Assembly: GCF_036336025.1 (NCBI RefSeq)
Contig: NZ_JAYKKE010000001.1
Span: forward strand, 501,790 to 565,789
DNA: 64,000 bases
DNA from: Stomatohabitans albus
GTDB lineage: Bacteria; Actinomycetota; Nitriliruptoria; Euzebyales; Euzebyaceae
Reading direction: 5' to 3'
Under the pieces are notes generated by a model, which made no database searches, had not been told where the DNA came from, and saw only the letters and a program-made list of their open reading frames with translations. Shown one piece after another: positions 23,367-32,028 of the stretch. Positions within the stretch are counted from its first letter, which is position 1. The number at the start of each line of letters is the position of its first letter. The position numbers and the translations under genes were made by a program.

Positions 23367-24912
23367 TGGTCAACGTTTCGATCAAGGCGGCTACAAGGCC
23401 GTCAACATCATGGCGGTGTGCTATAGCTGCAGGCTGGTAGCCCAGGTCCTCAATGGTGGCTGCGGTAGAGGGTCCAATGGCAACGAGTTTGACCGACGCA
23501 GCGATACCGTCTGGGGACAGTGCCACAAGATTGCGAATCGTTGATGAAGATGAACAGGCCACTGCATCAATGCGCCCTTTCGCCAAATCTTCGGCCACAC
23601 CAGGTGGAAGCTCGTAGGCAGGCACGGTGCGATAGGCCTCTACATCGTGTACCTCAAACCCATTCTCGCGTAACCCTTCTGCCAACGTTGGCCCCGCAAT
23701 ATCTGCAAGCGGTGCCAAAACTGGTTTATCCCGCGGGAAATCCGGGTCATTGCTGATCGCACGCGCAAGTGCCTCCGCCGTTGCTCGTGGTGCAATAAGA
23801 TCAGCCATAATCGAATGGGTGGCCAGCTCTTCTGCCGTTCCAGGTCCAACCACAACTAGGCGCAGCCCGGCAAGGGCCCGGCCATCAAATCCTTCATCAG
23901 CAAGCCCGTTGAACAGCGCACGGACCGCATTCCGACTCGTTAATGCAATTGCCCCGTAGGTAGAAAGCGAATGGAGTGCCCTCCGCATTGGTTCAGGGTT
24001 CAGTGCGGGCAAAATCTGAATTGTTGGTGCAATCACCACATCCGCACCCAAGGCACGAAGCTTCATAGATACGACGCTGGAATCTTGGCGTGTACGCGGC
24101 ACAAGTACACGTCGCCCGTGAAGGGGACGGTCAGTAAACCACGTCAATTGATCTGCCAAGGCTGCCACTGGTCCAATCACGGTTACCGCAGGCGGCCGAA
24201 ACCCCGTCCGCGCTACTTCATGTGCAACTTCTCCCAGGGTAGACCGCAGTACAGCCTGACGGCTCAATGTACCCCACCGCACGAGTGCAACGGGCGTATC
24301 AGCCGACTTGCCACCACGCATGAGCCCATTCGCAATCTGTTCAAGGTGTGCTACGCCCATCAAGACACAAAGGGTGCCCGGGAACGTTGCCAAATTGGGC
24401 CAGTTGACTGGGTCATCCTGGCCGTCTGGGTCTTCGTGTCCCGTAATCACCGCAAAGCCGTGGGCCAACCCACGATGGGTAACAGGAATACCGGCAAACG
24501 CTGGCGCAGCAACCGATGAGCTAATCCCCGGTACAACTTCAAATGGCACCCCAGCCTCAAGGCAGGCCAAGGCTTCTTCACTTCCGCGTCCAAATACAAA
24601 CGGGTCGCCACCCTTAAACCGCACCACGGCATGACCTTCTTGGGCTTTTTGCACAATCAGGTCATTGATACCTTCTTGTTTAAGGGCGTGATAGTCCGGA
24701 CGTTTGCCAACAAATACTTGCTCACATTCAGGCGGGCACAGGGCACGAGCTTCGGCGGAAGCTAAGCGGTCGTACGCAACGAAGGTCGCCGTAGCCAATA
24801 ACTTGGCTGCTCGGGCCGTGACAAGCCCCGGTGCACCTGGTCCACTTCCCACGAGGTACACCGTTCCAGGTACCGCTGGGGTACCTCCAAGCTCCTCAAT
24901 TCCTGCCATCAT
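23359..24912 (-). CDS. hemD: Fused uroporphyrinogen-III C-methyltransferase / uroporphyrinogen-III synthase (CobA-HemD)
   Basis: The first about 255 residues are a SUMT: VYLVGSGPGAPGLVTARAAK, VRFKGGDPFVFGRGSEE and VPGISSSVAAPAFAGIPVTHRG are its hallmark loops; it methylates uroporphyrinogen III to precorrin-2 for siroheme or cobalamin. The rest (about 260-517) is a HemD synthase: GRRVLVPRTRQDSSVVSMKL, AIALTSRNAVRALF, then ACSSSSTIRNL and VAIGPSTAATIEDLGY. HemD closes hydroxymethylbilane to uroporphyrinogen III. This fusion is known in actinobacteria. Its start overlaps the hemC stop as ATGA. Confidence 0.95.
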   Translation of the reverse strand: MMAGIEELGGTPAVPGTVYLVGSGPGAPGLVTARAAKLLATATFVAYDRLASAEARALCPPECEQVFVGKRPDYHALKQEGINDLIVQKAQEGHAVVRFKGGDPFVFGRGSEEALACLEAGVPFEVVPGISSSVAAPAFAGIPVTHRGLAHGFAVITGHEDPDGQDDPVNWPNLATFPGTLCVLMGVAHLEQIANGLMRGGKSADTPVALVRWGTLSRQAVLRSTLGEVAHEVARTGFRPPAVTVIGPVAALADQLTWFTDRPLHGRRVLVPRTRQDSSVVSMKLRALGADVVIAPTIQILPALNPEPMRRALHSLSTYGAIALTSRNAVRALFNGLADEGFDGRALAGLRLVVVGPGTAEELATHSIMADLIAPRATAEALARAISNDPDFPRDKPVLAPLADIAGPTLAEGLRENGFEVHDVEAYRTVPAYELPPGVAEDLAKGRIDAVACSSSSTIRNLVALSPDGIAASVKLVAIGPSTAATIEDLGYQPAAIAHRHDVDGLVAALIETLTSA

Positions 24913-25859
24913 GCACCCTTCTGTTTGAGTGTCGCAACCACATCACGAGCAAATACAACGGCGTCAGTATCTGCATCTAGTTGTTCAGTCAATCGGATGG
25001 GGGAATGGCCTTCGCCACGCCCAAGAAAGATACGTACCGTGGCTGTACCATCATCATCGAAATCAGCATGTACCCCTAATGGGATTGAGCAGCCACCGCC
25101 GAGGTCGGCGAGAATACTCCGTTCGATGTGAGCTGCCCGAGCGCTTTGTGGATCATTGAGTGGGGCAAGCGCCGCGATGAGTTCGTGGTCATCATCACGA
25201 TGTTCTATAGCCAAAATGCCTTGAGCGGGCGCCGGAACCATGTGATTAACGTCGATGGGTACAGCTTGATAGGCAATATCGTTCAGCACATGAGGGGCTC
25301 CTGGACGGCCAGTTTGAAGACGAGCAAGTCCTGCACCAGCTAATACCACCGCATCTAGGTCACGGTGGATACGACCAATCCGGGTGGGTACATTGCCACG
25401 GATTGGTTCAATAATGAGGTCTGGTCGTTCTGCCAAGAGCTGCGCTGACCGTCGAGCAGATGAGGTTCCAACCCTTGCCCTTCTGGGAAGGCTGTCAAGA
25501 TCAAATCCAGCCATACTGACAAGCACATCACGGCTATCAGCCCGTGGTGGGATCGCGGTGATCGCTAATCCTGGCGTTGGGTCAGTTGGAACGTCTTTAC
25601 AGCTGTGGATTGCCATATCTACTGTGCCAGAAAGCAATGCATCACGTAAGGAATCTAAGAAAATACCTTTACGATCAAAGGCATCCAAGGCACGTTCAGG
25701 ATGATCATCTCCGGTGGAAGACATCGGTACAAGCTCGGCAATCAGCCCACAACGCTCCTGTATAAGCGCAACGGTTTGGGCACTTTGGGCAAGCGCCAAG
25801 TCAGAACGTCGGGTTGCAACACGGAGTGGGCTACGGTTTGAGAGCAAATGAGTACCCAT
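24909..25859 (-). CDS. hemC: Hydroxymethylbilane synthase (porphobilinogen deaminase)
   Basis: HemC links four porphobilinogens into hydroxymethylbilane. The 316-residue protein starts the fold at LRVATRRSDLALAQ and shows the substrate and cofactor motifs KDVPTD, VGTSSARRSAQL and IRGNVPTRI. The dipyrromethane cofactor Cys is in DLGGGCSIPLGVHA. Its start overlaps the hemA stop by one base (TAATG), and its stop overlaps cobA-hemD, so the three are tightly coupled. Confidence 0.97.
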   Translation of the reverse strand: MGTHLLSNRSPLRVATRRSDLALAQSAQTVALIQERCGLIAELVPMSSTGDDHPERALDAFDRKGIFLDSLRDALLSGTVDMAIHSCKDVPTDPTPGLAITAIPPRADSRDVLVSMAGFDLDSLPRRARVGTSSARRSAQLLAERPDLIIEPIRGNVPTRIGRIHRDLDAVVLAGAGLARLQTGRPGAPHVLNDIAYQAVPIDVNHMVPAPAQGILAIEHRDDDHELIAALAPLNDPQSARAAHIERSILADLGGGCSIPLGVHADFDDDGTATVRIFLGRGEGHSPIRLTEQLDADTDAVVFARDVVATLKQKGA

Positions 25860-27163
25860 TAGGACACATCCAAATCAAAGAGGGCCGCAAGGGTCCGGGC
25901 ATGCCCTTCACCATCTGGTGTTTGTGCTGATTGTTTTAGTTTCACCGTTGGTGAGTGCAAGAACTGATTGACCATCCCGTGTGTCAACACCTCAATTGCT
26001 TTGCGCTGTTCTTCAGTTAAATCACCAAGTTTGGATGCCACTCGCTCAAGTTGATGGCGACGTATCTCCTCAGCACGTTGACGCATAGCGGTAATGGTTG
26101 GTTCGACGCTTTGCCCATACGTCCAAGCCGTAAACTCCCCCACTGCTTGTTCAATAAACCCGCACGTATCTTCAATGGCTTTTGCACTTGGGCCGTCAGT
26201 GACAACACTGCGGAGTGAATCAATCCCAAATAGCCGTACATTGTCTAACTCATCAACCTCAGGAGCCACATCACGAGGAACGGCTAAGTCGACGATGACG
26301 AGGGGGTTTGGATTCCCTTTTCGGATACGTGCAATACGCTCTTTGGTAAACACCGGGAACGCAATGTCAGTACTGGTAACAAGTAAATCAACCCCACCAA
26401 TGACATGGTCAATCTCAGAGGGATGGTCAAGGTCAAGGGGCATCGCATAGGTGTGTGGAACGCGGGCGCTTAACCGTTCAGCTAATTCCTCCGCTTTCCA
26501 CTCAGTCCTATTTGCTATGTGTACTTCACTTGGTTTGAGGTCTGGCTTATTCTCCAACCCCGCGAGGGTTCGAGCCGCCATCCCCCCAATCATGCCCGCA
26601 CCATAGATCAGCACACGGCTACCTTCCTTAGGGAGATAGCGCTTAGCCAAATCTAATGCAACGGTCACCGTTGAATGGGCGCCCTCACTGATCGTAGTGT
26701 GCTGACGAACGGTCCGACCTGTATGAATTGCCTGGCGAAACAACTTGTTCAGTACCGGCCCGCTCGCACCAGCATCCAACGATGCCGCCATCGCATCACG
26801 AACCTGCCCGAGAATCTGTTGTTCGCCGACAACCATCGAATCAAGGCCACAGGCCACCGTAAACAAGTGCCGGGCAGCATCTTCATCTTCAAGTGTTTTC
26901 AACGATACGTCTAGCTCCGCCCCAGTCTGGCGAGACAGGCACGCAATCGTGTGGCGCAACGCATCACGAGCCCCTTCAGGGTCACGGGATGAGATGTACA
27001 CCTCTTTTCGGTTACACGTGTTAATCAGCACTGCCTCATCAATCTCTTCTAAATCACAGATTGATTGCAGCACTGATTGAATGCGGGCCGGTTCAATGGC
27101 CAGGCATTCGAGGAAATCTATAGACGCATTATGGTGACTTGCACCCATCATCATCACGGCCAT
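25859..27163 (-). CDS. hemA: Glutamyl-tRNA reductase
   Basis: HemA reduces glutamyl-tRNA(Glu) to glutamate-1-semialdehyde, the first step of the C5 route. The 434-residue protein shows the catalytic Cys in [11 protein letters not shown] (about residue 50), the tRNA/active-site segment [20 protein letters not shown], the NADPH domain [17 protein letters not shown] and [11 protein letters not shown], and a C-terminal dimerisation helix. It opens the leftward operon hemA-hemC-cobA/hemD-SnoaL and is divergent from purE with only about 58 bases between start codons, so their promoters must overlap. Confidence 0.97.
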   Translation of the reverse strand: MAVMMMGASHHNASIDFLECLAIEPARIQSVLQSICDLEEIDEAVLINTCNRKEVYISSRDPEGARDALRHTIACLSRQTGAELDVSLKTLEDEDAARHLFTVACGLDSMVVGEQQILGQVRDAMAASLDAGASGPVLNKLFRQAIHTGRTVRQHTTISEGAHSTVTVALDLAKRYLPKEGSRVLIYGAGMIGGMAARTLAGLENKPDLKPSEVHIANRTEWKAEELAERLSARVPHTYAMPLDLDHPSEIDHVIGGVDLLVTSTDIAFPVFTKERIARIRKGNPNPLVIVDLAVPRDVAPEVDELDNVRLFGIDSLRSVVTDGPSAKAIEDTCGFIEQAVGEFTAWTYGQSVEPTITAMRQRAEEIRRHQLERVASKLGDLTEEQRKAIEVLTHGMVNQFLHSPTVKLKQSAQTPDGEGHARTLAALFDLDVS

Positions 27164-27221
27164 GGGGTATCCACGCTACCGTTTGATTCAACATTTCCTG
27201 CCTAAATCCGAAAGGGAAAAT

Positions 27222-27722
27222 GTGTCGCAATTAGCACCATTAGTTGGCATCATCATGGGCTCTGATTCTGATTGGCCCACAATGCAAGACGCCGCAACGA
27301 TTTTAGACACCCTTGGCGTGCCCTACGAGGTTCAAGTTGTCAGCGCCCACCGCACCCCAGACCGTATGGCGGAGTATGCAAAAACAGCCCGTGACCGCGG
27401 TCTGCGCGTCATTATTGCCGGAGCTGGTGGGGCTGCGCACCTCCCTGGCATGGTTGCAGCGTGGACGACCTTGCCCGTGATCGGGGTACCCGTTGACATC
27501 ACCCCGTTACAAGGTGTCGATGCCTTACATTCCATCGTCCAGATGCCAGCGGGGGTGCCTGTTGCCTGTGTTGCAATTGGTAACGCAACCAATGCTGGTG
27601 TACTCGCCGCCCGCATACTCGGGGCACACGATCCGACTATTGCCCAAGCACTTGAGCAATACGCTGAGGATATGCACACCAAGGTTGCGGCAAAAAATGA
27701 GGCACTCCAAGCCAAACGATAG
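27222..27722 (+). CDS. purE: N5-carboxyaminoimidazole ribonucleotide mutase (PurE)
   Basis: PurE converts the PurK product N5-CAIR to CAIR. The 166-residue class I enzyme shows [13 protein letters not shown], the SAHRTP loop ([11 protein letters not shown]), [13 protein letters not shown] and PVIGVPVDI, and the family C-terminal [16 protein letters not shown] chose GTG 27222 because AAAGGGA lies 5 bases upstream and the resulting protein has normal length. An upstream ATG at 27162 adds 20 unconserved residues and overlaps the hemA start region. Confidence 0.95.
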   Translation: MSQLAPLVGIIMGSDSDWPTMQDAATILDTLGVPYEVQVVSAHRTPDRMAEYAKTARDRGLRVIIAGAGGAAHLPGMVAAWTTLPVIGVPVDITPLQGVDALHSIVQMPAGVPVACVAIGNATNAGVLAARILGAHDPTIAQALEQYAEDMHTKVAAKNEALQAKR

Positions 27723-27803
27723 GCCCTGAACCGTTCTAGCGCATCGCAGAGTGTGGGTGCACCATGAACGCAGTTCTAGGGAGTTCACCCACTGGTATTA
27801 GCC

Positions 27804-28628
27804 CTAAACGCCACCTGGTACAGCACCACTGGGGGCCGGGCCAGGCGGTAGCGGCCCCTCGATTGGGGTGGGAAGCGGTAAGGCCTTGCCATCCGTTGTT
27901 CTACTGCTCACCAATTTGGCTCTGAGGACAAGCCGCTGGCGAGCTGAACCAACCGGATGGCAGGTCGTCAAGGTGAGCATTGCCTCACGTTCAGGGTCAA
28001 CCACTGTCCAAGCATTATCAGCGGTGACCCAGCATGGTGCTCCTGGGGCACAATCATCATTAAGGCGTGTTTGTACTGCTTTTTCACCACCCTCCACCAC
28101 CGTATATACATGGGTGGCCACGGGGGAGTGCAGTTCAATCTGATCGCCCACTACCAGTTGATCTAAATGGCGGAACGGACTTGCCCACGTAGAGCGATGG
28201 CCGGCAATAGCGACGTTACCGGCCTCACCTGGAAGTGGTGAACCAACATAATGGCCAGCACCGGCACGTAAATCATCAGCATCTGTCCCTTCAACCACGA
28301 CGTTATCGACCCCTATTTTGGGGATGACGATGCGACTCATCGGATCACCTGCGATCAGTCTGCGTTGTTCAAACCGTGCGAATAAATCAGGGCTGGTCAC
28401 CAGCTGATCAGCCAGTGGTTGTTGCACAAGATGGGCACTCACCTGGTCAGTTATCGATGGCCACACAAGCCCAGCCACACTCAAGATCAGGACTACCCAC
28501 GCCATGGCTCTGATGAACCGTATCCCTGCCTGACCAACGTGATACCGACCTGACACTGACCGGTAGAGATACCCCAAGCGGCTTTCATCTTCAGCGTTGG
28601 GTTCTATCGGGTCTTCAAACCAGGTCAT
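27804..28628 (-). CDS. Class E-like sortase
   Basis: The 274-residue protein has a cytoplasmic N-terminus, one membrane segment (AMAWVVLILSVAGLVWP, about residues 43-60) and an extracellular sortase domain. The catalytic triad is visible as His in VAIAGHRSTWASPF, Cys in MLTLTTCHPVG and Arg in RLVLRAKL. IPKIGVDNVVVEGTD opens the barrel. The TLTTC context fits class E/D sortases, which attach LAXTG or LPXTG proteins to the wall or act in pilus assembly. A Pro-rich tail ends the protein. ATG 28628 overlaps the stop of the peptide-transporter ATPase as ATGA, so the sortase is translated with the importer. Confidence 0.88.
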   Translation of the reverse strand: MTWFEDPIEPNAEDESRLGYLYRSVSGRYHVGQAGIRFIRAMAWVVLILSVAGLVWPSITDQVSAHLVQQPLADQLVTSPDLFARFEQRRLIAGDPMSRIVIPKIGVDNVVVEGTDADDLRAGAGHYVGSPLPGEAGNVAIAGHRSTWASPFRHLDQLVVGDQIELHSPVATHVYTVVEGGEKAVQTRLNDDCAPGAPCWVTADNAWTVVDPEREAMLTLTTCHPVGSARQRLVLRAKLVSSRTTDGKALPLPTPIEGPLPPGPAPSGAVPGGV

Positions 28629-30268
28629 AAACACTTGAAACGAGTAGCGGCAACCAATCGAGCGGTATAGGGGTCTTTGGGATCAGTAAAGAGGGTTTCT
28701 GTTGGACCAGCTTCGACAATGGTGGCCGAGGACATGACCACAACGGTGTCACACAACTGCGCCACGGGAGCAAAATCATGGCTGACCATGATTAATGTTC
28801 GCCCCTTCGCATGGCTCTCCAGGGTGTCTAGCACCTGCCGACGAACGGCAATATCGAGAGCGCTCACGGGTTCATCAGCAATCAAAATATCAGCTTCACC
28901 TAGCACTGCGCGGGCAATAGCCAGGCGCTGCAACTGCCCACCACTAAAGGCAGTGGGGTAGCGCTCAGCCGAATCTGGCGGAAGATCAACATGTGCAAGC
29001 GCCGAAGTGATACGTTCTGCACGCTCTTCGGCACTGAGATCTGGGGCAGCATCGTTCAAGCTCTCCTCCAAACTCACTCGGAGGGGTAAACGAGGATTGA
29101 AGGATGCTTTGGGGTGTTGGAAGACCATCTGTACCCGCCCATTAACGGTGATCTTGCCCGCAGTCGGGCGATTTAACCCTGCGATTAGACGAACAAGTGT
29201 TGTTTTTCCTGCCCCCGACGCACCGACAATACCAACTCGGCCACCTTCAGGAATCACCAGGGAAATATCGTCAAGTGTTGGTGTTTCTCCACCACGGTGA
29301 GTACGTGTTACTGCTTCAAATATCACAGCCTGCCGGGTCTGGTCAGTACTGGATTGTGACGGTGCACAACGGGGAACGAAGGCATCGCTACGGTTTTCAA
29401 TGGCACGACTTAACGTCACAACGGCTGGGTGCGGGTCATCCATAACAGCTCGAATGGCTCCACGAGCGACAATTTCACCCCGGTCCATGATGAGTCCGTT
29501 TTCACACATCTCTTGGGTAAGGGCCAAGTCGTGACTGATAAAGAGGAGAGCAGTATTTTGACTGTCGAGGCGTTGCTTGAGAAGCTCAATTATCTGTGCC
29601 TGTGTCAGTGCATCAAGAGCTGTTGTCGGTTCATCAGCGATTAACAGGGCGGGTTCATTTGCAAGTGCAATCGCAATCCCAATGCGCTGGCACTGTCCAC
29701 CACTCAGCTCATGGGGTCGTCGGTGCGCATGGGTAGCCATCAGACCAACATCTTCAAGGGCACTGATAACACGAGGGTCTTGCCGCCGCCCCCGCTGATA
29801 CCACGGGATTCCCAGTTCACTGGCAAGGGCATCACCAACACGAACGAGCGGATCCAATGCGGCACGAGGGTCTTGGAAAATCATCCCTATCGTTGCACCA
29901 CGAACCTTCGCAAGGGTCCGCTCTGATGCCCCGATCACTTCAAGATACTGGCACTCACCCCCTGCCTGTTCAATCAACGCCGTTGGCATAGCCGGGCAAT
30001 TGATTCGAACCGAACCTTGCGGAGTAAGTTGAGTGGGTAACAGACTGGCGATCGCTTGGGCTGTCACACTTTTTCCTGACCCAGACGCACCAATCAACCC
30101 AATGCGTTCACCAGGAGCGATCACAAAACTGACATCCCGAACCAAGGTTTTTTGTCCGGCACGGACACCTAACCCGTTGACTTCAATAATCGGCATTTCT
30201 TGGACTGCCACAGTGTCAGCCTGTCCTTTGATACGAGGTACGGGGATAGGTGGGCGTTTCTTAGTCAT
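28625..30268 (-). CDS. Peptide ABC transporter, duplicated ATP-binding protein (DppD-DppF-type fusion)
   Basis: The 547-residue protein holds two complete ABC ATPase domains. The first (about residues 25-270) has Walker A GASGSGKSVT, signature LSGGQCQR and Walker B ALLIADEPTTALD. The second (about 300-540) has GASGAGKTTL, FSGGQLQR and ILIADEPVSALD. This is the fused DppD/DppF layout of dipeptide/oligopeptide/nickel importers. I chose ATG 30268 (MTKKRPP), which overlaps the upstream permease stop by 8 bases; the frame extends to 30442 only as a shadow over the permease gene. Confidence 0.93.
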   Translation of the reverse strand: MTKKRPPIPVPRIKGQADTVAVQEMPIIEVNGLGVRAGQKTLVRDVSFVIAPGERIGLIGASGSGKSVTAQAIASLLPTQLTPQGSVRINCPAMPTALIEQAGGECQYLEVIGASERTLAKVRGATIGMIFQDPRAALDPLVRVGDALASELGIPWYQRGRRQDPRVISALEDVGLMATHAHRRPHELSGGQCQRIGIAIALANEPALLIADEPTTALDALTQAQIIELLKQRLDSQNTALLFISHDLALTQEMCENGLIMDRGEIVARGAIRAVMDDPHPAVVTLSRAIENRSDAFVPRCAPSQSSTDQTRQAVIFEAVTRTHRGGETPTLDDISLVIPEGGRVGIVGASGAGKTTLVRLIAGLNRPTAGKITVNGRVQMVFQHPKASFNPRLPLRVSLEESLNDAAPDLSAEERAERITSALAHVDLPPDSAERYPTAFSGGQLQRLAIARAVLGEADILIADEPVSALDIAVRRQVLDTLESHAKGRTLIMVSHDFAPVAQLCDTVVVMSSATIVEAGPTETLFTDPKDPYTARLVAATRFKCL

Positions 30269-31073
30269 GGCGCGGATCCAACCAATCACGTAACCCATCA
30301 CCAAAGAGGTTCGCCCCATACGCACTGATACCAATGGCAAGGCCCGGCCACAGTGCATAGATGGGGTGAGTTGGCAAATACTGTTGCGCATCAGCCAGCA
30401 TGCGACCCCATGAGGGTGTCGGTGCAGGCGTGCCAAGGCCAAGATAACTGAGGGATGCTTCTGCCAAAATAGCCAGCCCCATCATGACTGAAGCCTGCAC
30501 GGCAATCGGACCCGCAATATTTGGCAGGATGTGGCGGATAATAATTCGAGGGCGAGACACATGAGATAACACCGCAGCCTCCACAAAAGGCTTATGGCGG
30601 ACTTGTGCCGTTGTCGCTTGTGCAACCCGGATAAAACCGGGAATACCTGCAATACCGATCGCTAGCGTTGCCGTCACTGTTGACGGGGTAAACGCTGCCC
30701 CGAGCACAACGGCAAGGAGAAGGGTAGGTAAGGCGAGGAGCACATCAGTGACCGGCTCAATCACGAGCTTTACGCGGCTTTTTGAAATAGCTGCGAGCAC
30801 ACCGAGTATCGTGCCAGTAACCCCCGCAATCGCCAAGCTCGTTACGGCAACACTCATCGCCGTTTTAGCTCCGATCAGGAGCTGGATCGCAATATCCCGC
30901 CCAAAACGATCCGTACCAAAGATGTGGGCGGGGGTTGGTCCGACGAGACGGTTATTCACATCGACTGGAACATCTGGGTGAAAGACAACACCGATGAGCC
31001 CGAACGCGACAACGATCGCCAGTATGAGACCGCCCAGCGTGAGCGCATTCGGACGGAGATGCAACTTGGTCAT
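30261..31073 (-). CDS. Peptide ABC transporter permease, DppC-like
   Basis: The 270-residue permease has an N-terminal membrane segment (LTLGGLILAIVVAFGLIGVV) followed by the DppC-type loop FGTDRFGRDIAIQLLIGAKT and four to five further membrane segments. The ATPase contact loop is around AAVLSHVSRPRIIIRHILPN. It overlaps the DppB-like permease by 4 bases and the ATPase gene by 8, as in a coupled operon. Confidence 0.93.
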   Translation of the reverse strand: MTKLHLRPNALTLGGLILAIVVAFGLIGVVFHPDVPVDVNNRLVGPTPAHIFGTDRFGRDIAIQLLIGAKTAMSVAVTSLAIAGVTGTILGVLAAISKSRVKLVIEPVTDVLLALPTLLLAVVLGAAFTPSTVTATLAIGIAGIPGFIRVAQATTAQVRHKPFVEAAVLSHVSRPRIIIRHILPNIAGPIAVQASVMMGLAILAEASLSYLGLGTPAPTPSWGRMLADAQQYLPTHPIYALWPGLAIGISAYGANLFGDGLRDWLDPRHD

Positions 31074-32017
31074 AGCACCTGATCTCCCGAGTCAAGGAGG
31101 CGGGTATCGAGGTGCTGTGCAACCGTGTCCACCACCGTGTTCGTCACCACAATGATTGCGGTAACACAGATAATGGCCCCTTGGACAGCAAAGAGATCAC
31201 GGTTTGCCACCGCTTTAATGAGATAGGTTCCGATACCTGGTATGTCAAAGACTTGCTCAATGACCACAGCCCCAACGATGAGGTCAACAAATACCAGTGC
31301 CGCCACGGTAGAAATCGTGATGAATGCATTAGGGAGCCCATGTTGGATAAACGCCCGTGCGCGTGTTTTTCCTGAGGCCATTGCCGCCCGAATAAAATCT
31401 GCATCACCGATATCCAGCATGGCGGCCCGTACGTGCCGAATCAGCACTGCGGTGGGAACGCTGGCTAGGGCCATGCTTGGTAACAGAATGCGGCGCAGGA
31501 AGTCCGCCGGGTCTGCAGACGGCACCGTCCAACCGCTTGCCGGTAACCATTTTAGGTTTAACGCAAATACGGTCACGATCCCTAATGCGACGACAAAACC
31601 GGGGAAACTCACCCCAAACCTTGAAAGTGCAGTGATGGTACGCCCAAACCATGTATCTGGGTACAGGGCACTCAAGGTCCCAACAATGACTGCGACAACA
31701 AGGGAAATAGCCACCGCAAAACACACCAAAATAATCGACACTGCGAGACGATCAGCAATGATTGGGGTCAGTTTGTCTCCCGTGACGAGGCTGTTTCCAA
31801 GATCACCGTGGAATAGACCAACCATCCATTGTTGATACTGAACAAGTAGGGGTTGGTCAGTTCCGAGCTCAGCTCTCAGCGCCGCTAATGATTCAGGGGT
31901 GGCATGAACCCCGAGGCGAACCTGAGCAGGATCGCCTGGGAGGATGCGTAGGAGTACAAACACCACCACACTCGTCAAGGCGAGCGAGATGATTGTTCGC
32001 AAGAGATTACGTAACAA
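31070..32017 (-). CDS. Peptide ABC transporter permease, DppB-like
   Basis: The 315-residue permease starts with a membrane segment (SLALTSVVVFVLLRILPGDP, with the family motif LPGDP) and has the DppB features LGTDQPLLVQYQQWM and GDLGNSLVTG, followed by five more segments. The EAA-like loop lies around ASGKTRARAFIQHGLPNAF. It pairs with the DppC-like protein to form the channel. It starts 11 bases after the binding-protein gene. Confidence 0.94.
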   Translation of the reverse strand: MLRNLLRTIISLALTSVVVFVLLRILPGDPAQVRLGVHATPESLAALRAELGTDQPLLVQYQQWMVGLFHGDLGNSLVTGDKLTPIIADRLAVSIILVCFAVAISLVVAVIVGTLSALYPDTWFGRTITALSRFGVSFPGFVVALGIVTVFALNLKWLPASGWTVPSADPADFLRRILLPSMALASVPTAVLIRHVRAAMLDIGDADFIRAAMASGKTRARAFIQHGLPNAFITISTVAALVFVDLIVGAVVIEQVFDIPGIGTYLIKAVANRDLFAVQGAIICVTAIIVVTNTVVDTVAQHLDTRLLDSGDQVL

Positions 32018-32028
32018 AGGAATGAACC

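Noticed and set aside
23971-24519. Plus-strand frame of 182 codons inside cobA-hemD
   Set aside because: Antisense shadow; the minus-strand protein has all SUMT and HemD motifs, while this one is Cys/His/Arg-rich with no relative.
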